From Rhineura floridana (lineage: Eukaryota > Chordata > Lepidosauria > Squamata > Rhineuridae), in contig NC_084492.1 of the NCBI RefSeq assembly GCF_030035675.1, forward strand, positions 27,367,761-27,431,760: DNA of 64,000 nucleotides. Reading direction: 5' to 3'. Position 1 is the first letter of the stretch. Each line of letters begins with the position of its first letter. The position numbers and the translations under genes were made by a program. Below the pieces are notes generated by a model. That model saw only the letters and a program-made list of their open reading frames with translations. It had not been told where the DNA came from and did not search any database. Positions 11,051 to 21,660 of this stretch are shown one piece after another.

Positions 11051-11430
11051 GAAGCTTGAGAGGATGCATCCCTTGGGCAGAAAAAGATTCCCCACCCCGG
11101 GTTTAGGCCAAGTTTGAGACAACGTGGTGATAACAAATTGGATGAACGTTTTACCAAAGATCTGGACTTTAGTTTTCCTCTGTTGGTCGATCAACTCTCA
11201 CCGATCATGTGTTTATATTTGAATTCAGGAGCCAGCAACATCATAAGGGCTTGAAGGCAGTGTAACATTCTTTCTGGAGTAAGTGTTAAAAACTTCTTGG
11301 GGCCTTAGAGAATTTAAATTCTGGTGCTCTGCAGGAGGTGAGATATTTTTAAGTTGCTCCTTTGACTCACAACATTCTCAACTTAGGGTTTACAGTCTGT
11401 GCTTCTTAACTGTAGAAAACCTTCTGTTCT
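11051..11430. other. No recognised feature
   Basis: Ordinary AT-rich DNA between a LINE end and a microsatellite. A GGTTTAGGCCAAGTTTGAGAC stretch near 11100 suggests no known family. Confidence 0.4.
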
Positions 11431-11431
11431 A

Positions 11432-11433
<2 letters not shown>

Positions 11434-11518
<85 letters not shown>
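11434..11518. repeat. Compound (TG)n(AG)n microsatellite
   Basis: About 20 TG units run directly into about 22 AG units without interruption. The purity suggests high length variability between individuals. The HTHTHT, SLSLSL and ERERER reading frames across it are repeat artefacts. Confidence 0.95.
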
Positions 11519-11520
<2 letters not shown>

Positions 11521-11620
11521 AATGATGGCATCAGTTATCAGGGACAAGCTTAGGATATTTTTTTTAAAAAAAACCCTCAACAGTTTGCACAAATGGATTT
11601 CCTAGGTCATAAGCCATTGA

Positions 11621-11838
11621 GAGCCAGTGTGGTGTGGTGGTTAGAGTGTTGGACTATGACCTGGGAGACCAGGGTTCGAATCCCCACACAGCCATGAAGC
11701 TCACTGGGTGACCTTGGGCCAGTCACTGCCTCTCAGCTCAGAGGAAGGCAATGGTAAACCACATTTGAATACTGCTTACCATGAAAACCCTATTCATAGG
11801 GTTGCAATAAGTTGGAATCGAAGGCAGTCCATTTCATT
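11621..11838 (+). mobile_element. Sauria-type SINE (copy 1, near full length)
   Basis: The tRNA-derived head includes an A-box region TGTGGTGGTTAGAGTGTTGG and B-box GGTTCGAATCCC. The body has CTCACTGGGTGACCTTGGGC and GGCAATGGTAAACCAC, and the Bov-B-like end has CATAGGGTTGCAATAAGTTG. It starts right after ATAAGCCATTGA, which recurs only after copy 2 at 12249-12260. It is probably transcribed by Pol III and mobilised by Bov-B. Confidence 0.88.
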
Positions 11839-11899
11839 TTCAAGCATGATTGCATGGGAGTAAATCCTATTGAACTCAATAAGCATGCAAATGATCAAA

Positions 11900-12033
11900 C
11901 CTGCCCTCCCCTCCTCTTCCCTCCTATCCCCTCCCTCTTGCCTTTTCCCTCCCTTCATCCCTCCCTTCCCCTCCCCTCCCCTTCCAATCCCCTCCTTCCC
12001 CCTCCTCCTCCCTCCCCTCCCCCTCCTTCCCCA
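11900..12033. repeat. Polypyrimidine CCCTCC tract
   Basis: The plus strand is almost only C and T for about 130 bp, mostly CCCTCC/CCCTTC units. Such tracts can form triplex DNA; that is family knowledge, not shown here. It lies between the two Sauria SINEs. Confidence 0.85.
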
Positions 12034-12051
12034 TGGTCAGTTTTACCTATC

Positions 12052-12248
12052 CTAGGACTATGACCTACGAGACCAGGGTTCAAATCCCCACACAGCCATG
12101 AAGCTCACTGGGTGATCTTGGGCCAGTCACTGCTTCTCAGCCTCAGAAGAAGGCAATGGTAACCCCCCTCTGAATACTGCTTACCATGAAAATCCTATTG
12201 ATAGGGTCACCATAAGTCGGGATCGACTTGAAGACAGTCCATTATCTT
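12052..12248 (+). mobile_element. Sauria-type SINE (copy 2, lacks its first ~30 bp)
   Basis: Begins inside the head at GGACTATGACCTACGAGACC, keeps the B-box GGTTCAAATCCC, and ends with CACCATAAGTCGGGATCGAC followed by TTGAAGACAGTCC. It shares orientation with copy 1, 210 bp upstream, and is followed by ATAAGCCATTGA, the duplicate of the sequence before copy 1. Confidence 0.85.
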
Positions 12249-12260
12249 ATAAGCCATTGA

Positions 12261-12894
12261 TTAAAGCAGTAGCCTATAGTTCAAGATCTGGGGCAGTGTG
12301 CTCGCCTTGGGCTTTTTAAAAGCACTCCTTGCATATAAATAGCATTGCAGTGACATCCTTGGAGATATATAGCTCAAAACCAAGAGTGTACAGCACATGC
12401 TCTGGGGCTGAAGTAAAGAATTCTGTAAAAGGTGTATCTGAAGTAAGAAAAAAGATGTAGATTAGTTTCAAGGAAAGTGTGACGCTGGTCCCCCTGGGAC
12501 AGAATGCCTCTGCAAAACAGCAGAGGTGTCAGTCCTGCTTCATCTCTAATTGATCCAGCAACCAAACCATAATGTAGTCTTCCCATTCTGTTCCAAGCAA
12601 ATGAAGATGGGTCCATCTTTCCTCCCTAATGTGAGGTTCTGTACTGCAATTGCAAGAGGAATTTTAGCTGGTGAAGTTTTCCTCATTGTAAATTATATCC
12701 TCGGTCCTATACGCAGTCTTATTTGTAAAGATATCACTTTTCTCTAGCCATTAGGAGCAATCCCAACTGTAGGAAGCCAGCATATTTTAAGAAAAGCCAG
12801 AGAAAAGCACATCAGATGCAAACTCCATTCAGGAGTGAGGCTGCTGCCGGTTGAGCTGTCCTAAGCCTGACAGAATGAAACAAGCCTTTAAAAT
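12261..12894. other. No recognised feature
   Basis: AT-rich DNA without a recognisable repeat or exon. The short reading frames are low complexity or unremarkable. Confidence 0.4.
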
Positions 12895-13215
12895 AGAGTT
12901 TGACTTACACCACCTTTTTTGCTGGTGTAAGTTCTGCCGGGTTGTCTGGTCATGTGACTGAGCTGTATGGAGTTAGGATCCAGTAGGTCCCCCATCCTGT
13001 GTGTCCTGCCCTTGGCACATCTCCAGAATGCCCCCTTTGGGGACTTATGCTGGCCTCAGCTAAACTGGCTTCAACTGCGACAGCTGAGGCCTGGCTGTGA
13101 TGGGATGAGGGACTGATGCTGGCGCCCCAGCTGAGCTGGGTTCAGCTGGCTCAGCCAGAGATCCACCAGATCCTAACTCACTTATCTTGGCCGATCTTGG
13201 GTTTGGATTGCTCCC
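12895..13215. repeat. Unclassified interspersed repeat with CAGCTGAGCTGGG motif
   Basis: Contains an inverted pair CTTACACCAC / GCTGGTGTAAG (12905-12932) and repeated CAGCTGAG/CTCAGCTGG motifs. A relative is at 21430-21660 (GGCTGAGCCAGCTGAGTCC). The copies are diverged. A DNA element is possible; I cannot assign a family. Confidence 0.4.
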
Positions 13216-13885
13216 TAAATCTGTATAACATCGAAGGGTTTATCATAAGCAATTCACTCAAAAAAATTATACATGCAGAATGGCTGTTTCCTCCCCCTCT
13301 CAGGCCGTGCCTTTGATGTGTTATGTTAAAACAGTTCTATGGGTAAGAAGCTTTGCTTCCTATCATGACACTGTTGACACCAGTAGTATTATGTTTGAAA
13401 ATGCAATATAGAGCCCAGTAATGTCTGCAGGATTGGCATAATTCTGTGTTTGGTCTAAACACAACAGCATCGCATTCCCTTATCATTCTGGTCTCATTTC
13501 CTGATCCATTTAATCTGTAGTGAATGTTATTTATATCCTCCTGATAGGAGACAGAGTGTGAGAGAGGCATTTCCTATCTGTATTTTGGTCCCAAATCCTA
13601 CCAGTGATATGATCTTCATTACAGGTTTATTGTTAAATGCAGTTGAATTCATCTTCTGGAAATGACTGTAATAAAATGTTTTTTCTTCTTCCTGAGTCAT
13701 GTAGAATTCTATTCCTAACAACTGCTTATATTTCACAGGCTAGGGGAATTCCTCCCAGCTTAAGAAGGGTCCTGATGGATTTGACCACAGGCCACAGTGG
13801 CCAACTAAATGCCTATAAGCCAGGATGCCCACAAGCAGGACATGAGAGCAAGAACCTGCTCCCATTAATGTTTCTGAATCATATT
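13216..13885. other. No recognised feature
   Basis: AT-rich unique-looking DNA. No conserved reading frame or repeat seen. Confidence 0.4.
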
Positions 13886-13890
13886 CAGAG

Positions 13891-14083
13891 GGGGAAAGGC
13901 GTAGCTCAGTGGTAGGGCATCAGCTTGGCATGCAGAAGATCCCAGGTTCAATCCCCAGCATCTCCAGGTAGGGTTGGGAATGTTTCCTGCCTGAAACCCT
14001 AGAGAACTGCTGCCAGTCAGTGTAGACAATACAGAGCTAGATGGACCAATGGTCTGACTCAGTATAAGGCAGTTTCCTATGGG
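13891..14083 (+). mobile_element. tRNA-derived SINE (GTAGCTCAGTGGTA family)
   Basis: A-box GTAGCTCAGTGGTAGGGC and B-box GGTTCAATCCC are intact. The body has CATCTCCAGGTAGGG and GTCAGTGTAGACAATACAG, and the end GACTCAGTATAAGGCAGTTT. At least ten copies of this family occur in the window, on both strands. It is the best preserved. Confidence 0.88.
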
Positions 14084-14160
14084 ACCTTAGGATTGAGGCA
14101 CATGAACACTGACACTAGCCAATCTGCAAAATGAATCAAATTTCTTCGCCGTCCCTGTTC

Positions 14161-14296
14161 TACACTGAGTGTCAGCAGCTCTCCAAGGTTCCAGACAGGA
14201 GTCTTTTCAAGCCTTACCTGGAGATGCTGAGGACTGAACCTGGGGCCTTTGGTGTGCAAAAGCAAGTGATCTACTACTGAAATATAGCCCTTATGC
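14161..14296 (-). mobile_element. tRNA-derived SINE (GTAGCTCAGTGGTA family), partial
   Basis: Reverse orientation: TTACCTGGAGATGCTGAGGA, then GACTGAACCTGGGG (B-box) and CTACTACTGAAATATAGCCC (degraded A-box). The distal part of the SINE is lost. A short AATGAATCAAATTTC piece upstream (about 14105-14150) resembles the TAGGGATG hAT family edge. Confidence 0.7.
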
Positions 14297-14301
14297 TTTA
14301 G

Positions 14302-14640
14302 GAATATAGGAAGATACCTTGTGCCGAGTCAGACTGTTGGTTCATTGAGCTGGGCATTGTTTACACCAGTGTTGGACAATATGGTGTCCTCCAGATGTTG
14401 TTGGGCTACAGAGCCCATCGTTCCTGACCATTGGCCTTGCTGGCAGGGGCTGATAGGAGTTGTGGTTGAGCAGCATCTCAAGGGCACCATGTTGGCTTCC
14501 TCTAGTTTACACTAACGGGCAGCTGCTGTCTAGGATTTCAGATAGGACTCTCTCCCAGCTTCAGCTGAAGATGCCAAGGATTGAACCTGGGATCTTCTGG
14601 ATGCAAAGTAGATGCTCTGCCACTGAGCTACTTACCTCCC
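14302..14640 (-). mobile_element. tRNA-derived SINE split by a hAT miniature element
   Basis: The 3' part (14302-14366) and the head part (14505-14640, with GGATTGAACCTGGGATCTTC and CCACTGAGCTAC) belong to one SINE. They are separated by the element at 14367-14504, flanked by a duplicated GTTTACAC. The order of events is clear: SINE first, hAT second. Confidence 0.85.
14367..14504. mobile_element. hAT-type hairpin miniature element, CCAGATGTTGTTG family, with TSD
   Basis: Starts CAGTGTTGGACAATATGG and contains the CCAGATGTTGTTGGGC / GAGCAGCATCTC arms. It is flanked by exact 8-bp duplications GTTTACAC at 14359-14366 and 14505-14512, the hallmark length for hAT transposition. No coding sequence. 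Confidence 0.88.
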
Positions 14641-14699
14641 CTTACTTTACTGCACTTCATTTTGCAGCATCTGTAGACCAGGTCTTGCTACAGGGATGG

Positions 14700-14795
14700 A
14701 GGAACCTGTAGAGCTCCCATCACCCCTGACCATGATGGCCACACTGGCTGAGGCTGATGGAATCCACCAACATCTGGAGGGCCACCAAGGTAATA
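14700..14795. mobile_element. Half copy of the CCAGATGTTGTTG hairpin element
   Basis: Only one arm is well kept: CCAACATCTGGAGGGCCACC, preceded by CCATCACCCCTGACCATGAT. Confidence 0.6.
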
Positions 14796-15708
14796 AAACA
14801 TGAGAACTCTTAGATTAATTGAATATTTAGAATGAAAACGATAACAGAGAAGGATAAAGCATGGCAAAGAGAGAAATCACAGCTTTTCCAGGATCATATC
14901 ATCTGTATTCTAGGATGTTGAATTCAAGGTGTCATTTTTGGGCACAAACATGGACTGTCACCACTTCCCAAATGGTTTAAATTGTCTATTTAAAAAAGTC
15001 TATAATTGAAGCCATTTAACTTGCTTGAGCATGTTCTCAAGGAGTGAGTGAGAGAGTGCAAATTATGCTAATACAATTATTGTTATAATAAAAATGGTGC
15101 TAATTTGAGGCTTTTAAGGCTACAAATGCACAGCTCATAAACGTTATGTTCTCATTAGTCACCTGCAGAAGAACATGACACAAAGCAGGTATTTCATCTT
15201 TCTTGGAAACGGAGTAGCTCAAACCAAGGAAAGATGGCAATCAATTCACAGAGGAAGAAAAATATGTCAGCTCAACAGACTGGATCCTGAAAGAAATATA
15301 GGGGACCTGAAGGGGAAAAATACTAACTGGGAGGGGAGGGAGGGGAGATTAGCAATAATAATAATAAAGCACACTCAACACTCTTATGATTGGCAGATCT
15401 CTAAACTTGTGGGTTTCACATTTTCTGCACTTAGGGAAACCTTTTCCACCTGCAGCTTGTGAGTGCTTTTCACCTGCAAATGAAGCCCCTCTGAGCATTC
15501 CACCCTCAAAGCTCTATAACTGCCACCTTAGTAACAGCATTTGTATGTTAGCAGCTGATGAAGGCAGAAGCTGAAACATTTTGTTAATACAATAAAAACC
15601 TCTGTTTTGTTAATCACAATTACGTTCATAAATTGTTAGGTGATTAACAGAATCCTTATAGGGATCCAGAGCAAGCCTGAGTGAAGTTCTGTTTGTTGCT
15701 TTCAAAAC
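14796..15708. other. Mostly unassigned; possible retroelement 3' signature at 15557-15600
   Basis: GATGAAGGCAGAAGCTGAAAC followed by TTAATACAATAAAAACC resembles the signature near 7.85 kb (minus strand). The rest is AT-rich with an ATA/ATT run near 15352-15366. Confidence 0.3.
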
Positions 15709-15772
15709 TGTCTGTCTGTCTGTCTGTCTATCATCTATCTGTCTGTCTGTCTGTCTATCTGTCTGTCTAAAG
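15709..15772. repeat. (CTGT)n/(CTAT)n tetranucleotide microsatellite
   Basis: About 15 tetranucleotide units, mostly CTGT with CTAT interruptions. Confidence 0.95.
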
Positions 15773-15827
15773 AAGAAAGAACCAGCTCATATTAATAATA
15801 AGAATAATCCATCAGTCCATGGGTGGT

Positions 15828-15945
15828 CTTCAATGCTTGTCCTACTCAGAGTAGACCCATTGAAGTTAATAGACATGGCCAACTTAGGTTCATTAATTTC
15901 AATGGGTCTTTTCTGAGTAGAACTTAGTTGAATGCAGCCCCATAT
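15828..15945. repeat. Palindromic repeat (ACTCAGAGTAGACCCATTGA family)
   Basis: Arms CTACTCAGAGTAGACCCATTG and CAATGGGTCTTTTCTGAGTA are inverted copies. Relatives lie at 16487-16552, 39690-39805 and 55487-55585. Probably a miniature DNA element; a target duplication is not visible. Confidence 0.6.
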
Positions 15946-17735
15946 GTCTAAACAGACATCCAAACAAGACTGATGGTTATAAGATATACATTTAAATTAG
16001 AAAGAGCAGTGAAATCTTCTGACCATTGTGTAACGGATAGTGGGTGTTTACCTTTCCAATCTTGAAGTATAAGTCTCTTTGCAACCATAAGGGCTCACAG
16101 GATTCACTTTCATGGTCCATCTATTAGTCTCCTCACGGCAAGAATATATTTTTAGAAGTGTGTGAATGTCTACAAATATCAAAGGTTTTTTTTTTTCCAA
16201 AACAAAACACAAAGAACAATTTCTGACGAAAAATAAGACACCACTCCACAGAACATGCCTACATCATATGCTTCAAAGAGGCATTGTCAGCACTGTATCA
16301 CCAGCATCTATCTGAAGTACCAATTCCTTTCTATAAAGCCACAGGAGTCCAATATACCTGTAACATCGAGTGTTGCTGAATCAACTTCATTTTTTTTTTT
16401 TAAAAAATGCTCTGGTGTGGAGTGATCCCTGTTCAGGATTCTGGCCATTTCATTCCTCCCCCTCCTCCTTCATCATCATCATGGGTTGGGTTGTATTCAA
16501 CGTAGAGTAGACCCATTGACTTTAATGAACCTAAGTTAGCTGCATACTACCCATTATTACTATTATGGCTACAGTATACAAAAACACAATTCAAACAATA
16601 ACACAGAATCCCATCCATAACCCCTAAATTAATAATCTGTTCTCCCCTTCTTCCACATTTGCTGTTGCCTTCACATCACTGTCAGCACACTATGCCCATT
16701 GAGCATGGTTAGGCTATTGTTTGGGGCCCACCCTTAGTGTCTCACCCTTAGTGCTCCCCCTCAATTTTATATTTCTGCAAAACTTGGGGTTCCCCTAAGT
16801 CTCCTGATACCTTCTTCTTGTGTGTGGATCATGACACATAAGCAACAGCATTCATAACCTGAACACAGGAATGGCGTAATGGTACCATCAGGCAACACTG
16901 TAACAGCATGTGCATGTCACAGCTGGTGTGTCTACATGCAGGACTATTACATAAAGGTGTAACATTGAACAATACTAGAAATGGTTTAGCGTCCCATTTC
17001 TAGAATTGGTAGAGATCCTGAAGGCAGTAATTGCATCGCTAAACCAATGTTAAATGTCAACACAAGAGCACCCTCAGTGCATTTTATAATGCCCCCCATC
17101 TCTTGCTTAGCCAAGTTTATAAAGTATCTAAAAATGTCTGTTTCTGTTACGTTTGCAACTCTGTCAAGGCCAGTGAATTCATCTCCCCTTCAGGGCCTAC
17201 GGGCCAAATCACATACAAAAGGTGTAACTTAACAGAAGTAGTTCAGGATGATTCCATCCATTCTCTCTGCTCTTTCAGTTATATATCTGCCCTGTGGGTT
17301 TTATTTTAGGGTCTGCTTGTTTTAGTTCCCATGTTTATACATGTGCTAATGTGGACTTAAGCACTTTAGAGGCTGTATTTTAACTTATAATGCTGCCATT
17401 CTTCCTGCCCCATCTTCTAAAGGGCATGGATTTTTTCCCTTGCTGGGCATTATTTTTAATTTGCTTTTAATCTGCAACCATCTCATCTATCCTATGAGAA
17501 CAGAGGTCACCTGCTCCACTAGAGATGAATGTTTAAGAGGAATCTGCATGAGATAAGGGCTCCCTTGGCTCTTTTTACTGCTTGATTGCTTGCTCGGAGA
17601 GGTCAGATGAACAGGCAGCAACATCATGGAGGAGGAGGAACAGAGTGGGGAGGTGGCAAGGATTGACTGTGGACCCTCTCTTAGGGTGTGGGCCTTGGCA
17701 GGTGCCTGACAATGCCAACCCCTGATGCTACTGCT
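15946..17735. other. Mostly unassigned DNA; one palindromic-repeat arm
   Basis: 16487-16552 carries an arm of the ACTCAGAGTAGACCC palindrome (AACGTAGAGTAGACCCATTG). Poly-T runs are at 16185 and 16390. No gene evidence. Confidence 0.4.
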
Positions 17736-17739
17736 TAGC

Positions 17740-17900
17740 TCAGGGCTGGGAACCTCAAGCCCAGGGGCCAAAAGTTGCCCTCCAGACATCTGTACCAGGC
17801 CCTGGGGACTCTCCCTAGGCCACACCCATCCCCAACCCTGCTCCACACCCTCGGTGCATGCTTTTGCCTGGCTGAAATGTGCCCTTGAATTGTCACAAAA
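17740..17900 (+). mobile_element. hAT-like element, CAGGGNTGGGAACCTC family, partial
   Basis: CAGGGCTGGGAACCTCAAGC begins the element, followed by GGGGCCAAAAGTTGCCCTCC. The family is the same as 9664, 28225, 36825 and 61202. The minus-strand 196-residue frame at 17487-18077 crosses this and the next element and is a chance frame. Confidence 0.5.
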
Positions 17901-17984
17901 ACATTCCAGCAAATTACCAGGTAAGAAATCATCAGAATAATGGAATAAAGTGCAGTATGAAAGCACCCTAAGGAACAGGAGGAA

Positions 17985-18106
17985 GCTGACAGTGAAGAAC
18001 ACCGCCAGGATGTTGTAAGTAAGAAGGCAAGCAGGTGGGGGCTGGCTGAGGGCAGGCTGAGGTTGGTGGGGCAGCATACCATTTCACCTAATGGACCAAC
18101 CTCCAC
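17985..18106 (+). mobile_element. hAT-type element, CAGTGGTGGCTGG family, 3' part
   Basis: GTAAGTAAGAAGGCAAGCAG to ACCAACCTCCACTG follows the 3' portion of the complete copy at 18421-18700. The 5' part is missing or highly diverged. Confidence 0.55.
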
Positions 18107-18420
18107 TGCATCCATTGCTCTGCCTCTGCCCATGCTCATCACTGGCACGCGTCCTCCAGAAGGTTCCCTATGTGGGAATGTGGACCCTGGGCTGAAAAAG
18201 GTTGCCAACACTTGGCTTAAGCAAACCATCGTTTCCAAAGTTCAGACGTCATCGCAACTATGCTTTGGTTAAAACTGAAAGTGGCAGCTTTCAGTCTCCT
18301 CCTGTGGTACATAAAAGAGGGTTGGGGGAGTTTCCTGTTATGTATGAACTGTGCCAAAGTCTCGTTCTAGTCTTCCGGGGCAGAGAGAGGCATCAACACC
18401 TCTTCCTCACTTAGGGTGCC

Positions 18421-18700
18421 CAGTGGTGGCTAGTGCCCATTGGGGCTGGTAGGGTGGATGGCAGAGAGCCCAACGGTGCATGGAGCTGGAGCCAATGACA
18501 GGGAGATCCAAATAATTCTAGTTTTGTCCCCATCCGCCATCTTGCAGAATTCTATAATGACAATACTGAGATTAAGGAGGTGGAAAAAGATAGGCATTGC
18601 CACCCATTGGACTTGGCGTAAGTAAGAAGGCAGGCAGGTGGGAGGCAGACTGACGTTGATAGGGTAGTGCCCCCTTCACCATTATGGACCAGCCTCCACT
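18421..18700 (+). mobile_element. hAT-type non-autonomous element, CAGTGGTGGCTGG family
   Basis: Ends are CAGTGGTGGCTAGTGCCC and ACCAGCCTCCACT, imperfect inverted repeats. The flanks AGGGTGCC (left) and AGGATGGC (right) agree at 6 of 8 positions, compatible with an old hAT duplication. No transposase coding. Other copies: 1.9, 43.8 (fragment), 46.7 and 61.6 kb. Confidence 0.7.
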
Positions 18701-19750
18701 AGGATGGCTATGTGTCCTACTTTGCAGTCCACTATTTGAAGGACTGTCAGAGGATCATCCTCTGTCTGAAGGTGTTCTCTCTTTGAAGGGTTGTCTGGTC
18801 CAAGTCCGGTTTGAAGAACACTAAGAAAGGGGATCAGGAGGGGCATTGAAGCTGCCGATTAGCAGTGAACACCACAACAAACTGAGTGGCACACAGGTCA
18901 CCTGGTCACAGCCTTCCCCTCTATGCTGTGATGTATTTCTATTTAAATTATAGGAATGATTTCTAAATTTGCATTGGAACATGTAAATTAGCACATGCAA
19001 ATGTCATGCTAATCAGTGTCATCTTTTGTCATCTCTTTTGGTGATGTGTAAGGGGCCACCCTCAGTGTGAGTCTTGGGCAAACTTGTGGAATTCAGGAAG
19101 TTTTCAGGGATTCTAGTAAACAGCATCTGTATAGATTCTGCAGGTGTATTCAAGCTGCCTACACACTCACCCACTTGTAGCAGCAAATGTCATTTTTCTC
19201 AGTCTGGAATTGTTCATGCTCATCCTCAACATACTCCTTTCTATCTTGATTGATTCTACGTTCTGCTGTCCATAAGGTTGGGTGTGGGTGTTGCTATTTG
19301 ATATGCATTTGAAAACCCACCCCTCGATTTAGGTTATCCATGCCTTTTCCTCCCTGCACATACCCCAGGTGAATGAAGAAGGAAGTGGTGATTGCGATCT
19401 TGGTAGATGCTCACCCACAACGTCATTGGGCAGGTGTGGATGCAACCCCCATTGCTAGGACTGCCTACATCTGTTTTCAAATGGAGACACTGCTGCGTAA
19501 TGCACAATCAATTACCTTTTATTTTCTGAATGAACCCAGTTTTTTAAGAAGTGCTTTTCAGGGGCAATATATATATTTAAAATAAATGCGATAGATCTAG
19601 ATTGTGTGTAGACTACAGTGGGGAAAAGTGCTCAGTCTTCATATATTCTAGAATAAGGTGCTGTTTGTATGCAGTTCTGGTCTTTGGTGCTTACTATTAT
19701 ATTTGCCTGTTTGTTTATTTGTTTATTTATGCTGCCCAGTCACATAGGCA
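18701..19750. other. No recognised feature
   Basis: AT-rich DNA. No assigned repeat or exon. Confidence 0.4.
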
Positions 19751-19756
19751 TTGTAG

Positions 19757-19813
19757 CACACACACACACACACACACACACAGTATCATACACACATACA
19801 AACACACACACAT
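19757..19813. repeat. CA microsatellite, interrupted
   Basis: About 12 CA units, a GTATCATA interruption, then more CA units. Confidence 0.9.
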
Positions 19814-19869
19814 TTTTCTTTCAGCTCTTTTTGTTGCTTTTTCAAGAACTGATTACTGAAAAGGGCTAC

Positions 19870-20280
19870 TGGAAACATTAATGGACACATCTTCTATTTC
19901 CCATTCCATTAAGTATCCAATGGCATCCAGAAATTTTGATGAAGCGAAAATGCTTTCAGAAATAGGTGTCCAGAAATGAGAGCTTTTATACATTTAGGGC
20001 CTCAATATTAACAGGCAAAGCTTTACAGGAAAGGAAGTTCTACAATCAGATATATGCAATTTTAAAAGGCCCAAAAGGACTTTGTCAGTAAAACATAAAA
20101 AGCCCAACATTTTTCACAATGCTAATTTATTTGGGAACTGTTGGCATAATTATAGACAAATAGAACTGAAACTTGATAAGCCTTTAAAGAGCTTCTCCCC
20201 ACCGCCCCCCCATCCTCTTTTGACAATTGTGAGAAGTCATTCCTAATTAAAAATACAATACTTAATGGAGTTGGATGTCA
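19870..20280. other. Low-repeat block, possible conserved non-coding sequence
   Basis: No recognised repeat. AT-rich with motifs such as TTGATGAAGCGAAAATGC and CAATGCTAATTTATTTGGG, similar in texture to vertebrate conserved non-coding elements. Conservation cannot be judged from one genome. Confidence 0.25.
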
Positions 20281-21429
20281 ATTCCAATGGTAATCATCAT
20301 TTGGAACAGGTTGCTCTTTGATGCCTGGCTTTTTAATGCACAACAAAAGCCAAAGCTGCTTGTGTTCTGTTTTTGAATGATTTGTGCATAATTGCATCAG
20401 CTTGGTTACCTTATTGGTCCCTATGTACAATATAGCAGATTTTGCTTTTTTGTAAAAAAAAAAAAGTTTGTGCCTTTCAAATTTGTTTTTCAAAATATAC
20501 TGGCCATCTTCTGCTGGTGCTTTTAGATGTACTTCCCCACAAATGAAAGCATGACCATCCAGTGGTGATCAGTGCTGTCTGCACTTCCCCCTGAAACATG
20601 TTCAGGCATTTATCCATGGCTTCATGGCATTGCTCCCATGCTCCTTCTCCTTCCCTCCTCCCATCATAGGTTGGTTTTGCCTCAGAGATCATGGTTTGCA
20701 TGTTAATGGTTCCCCATTATCATGCAACAGAGAATCTCTGGTTTAATGTTGGTAAACAAACCAGGATCATAAGCCAGAGCTCCTTAGTTCAGATGCATGG
20801 TTCAGATGCATGGGAAACTCTAGTTTAATACAAGCCAGGATCTCTGCACTGAAGCTGGTGTGTGATCGGAAGAAGGGGGAGGGGAGGAGAGGGAGGAGCA
20901 CACATCCATGGTGCTCATCCATGGCTTCCTAAACCATGGTTTCAGCATGGCCAGATATGAGGGCTGCTGGTGATGGGTGGTGGTGGAAAGGAGAGAGCTG
21001 AAGTCAGAAGCAATCTCCTCCATGCAATGCAGAGCTAAACACAAGTGCAGATGGGGTAACATAATTGTTCTCTGTCTTTTTATTTAGTTACATGCTTTTT
21101 TGGTGACATATAAAATGCTTAAAGGAGTTAGTATAAAAATTATTAAAATTAGGTCCACCAGGAGCATTTACAAGACAATTTTTTTTCTTTGCAAAGATGC
21201 AAAATCTTTCCCTGACTGAAAGGCCAGTTATGTGATTAGTGAATATAAAGGATTTTCTTTCTTATACAAGGAATGGAGAGCTTTGCTAATGAAAGCTGGC
21301 TAGATTTGACCTTACCACAGTTCTTCAGGGACCATTTCAAGCTTCTCTTATTAGTCTTGTACAAACAATTGGCTCAACTCAAACTCGGTAGTGGTAGCAG
21401 GAGAATAAATAGTTTAAAAGATGGGCAGA

Positions 21430-21660
21430 GTAATCCCTCTTGGGAAGTCGGCGGAAGGGGTGCTGGCTTCCAGTGGCTTCCCTTTCACCAGGCTGGGCTT
21501 TTTTGGCTGAGCCAGCTGAGTCCTGCCTCCACCATAGCTGAGCTGGGATGAGGGGCTTCTGTTGGTATAGCCCTGTCTAGACCCAGGGGTCTGCCATATC
21601 AAACTCCCCACAGCCAGGTGTAAATACCAGTTGGATTGCGCCCTGGGTTATAATAATTAA
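21430..21660. repeat. Unclassified interspersed repeat, relative of 12895-13215
   Basis: Shares GGCTGAGCCAGCTGAGTCC and AGCTGAGCTGGGATGAGGG motifs with the 13-kb copy. Boundaries uncertain. Confidence 0.35.

Noticed and set aside
11383-11605. Ser-Leu, His-Thr and Glu-Arg repeat proteins on both strands
   Set aside because: Direct translation of the TG/AG microsatellite.
13891-14083. Possible tRNA gene, since A-box and B-box are intact
   Set aside because: No cloverleaf acceptor stem closes; the sequence continues into the SINE body and tail seen in at least ten copies.
15709-15772. CRISPR-like or satellite array
   Set aside because: Simple tetranucleotide repeat without spacers; a vertebrate genome.
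17487-18077. 196-residue open frame on the minus strand, the longest in the window
   Set aside because: It crosses two hAT-like repeat copies (17740-17900 and 17985-18106) and has no recognisable domain; overlapping frames on the other strand show the same GC-rich repeat effect.
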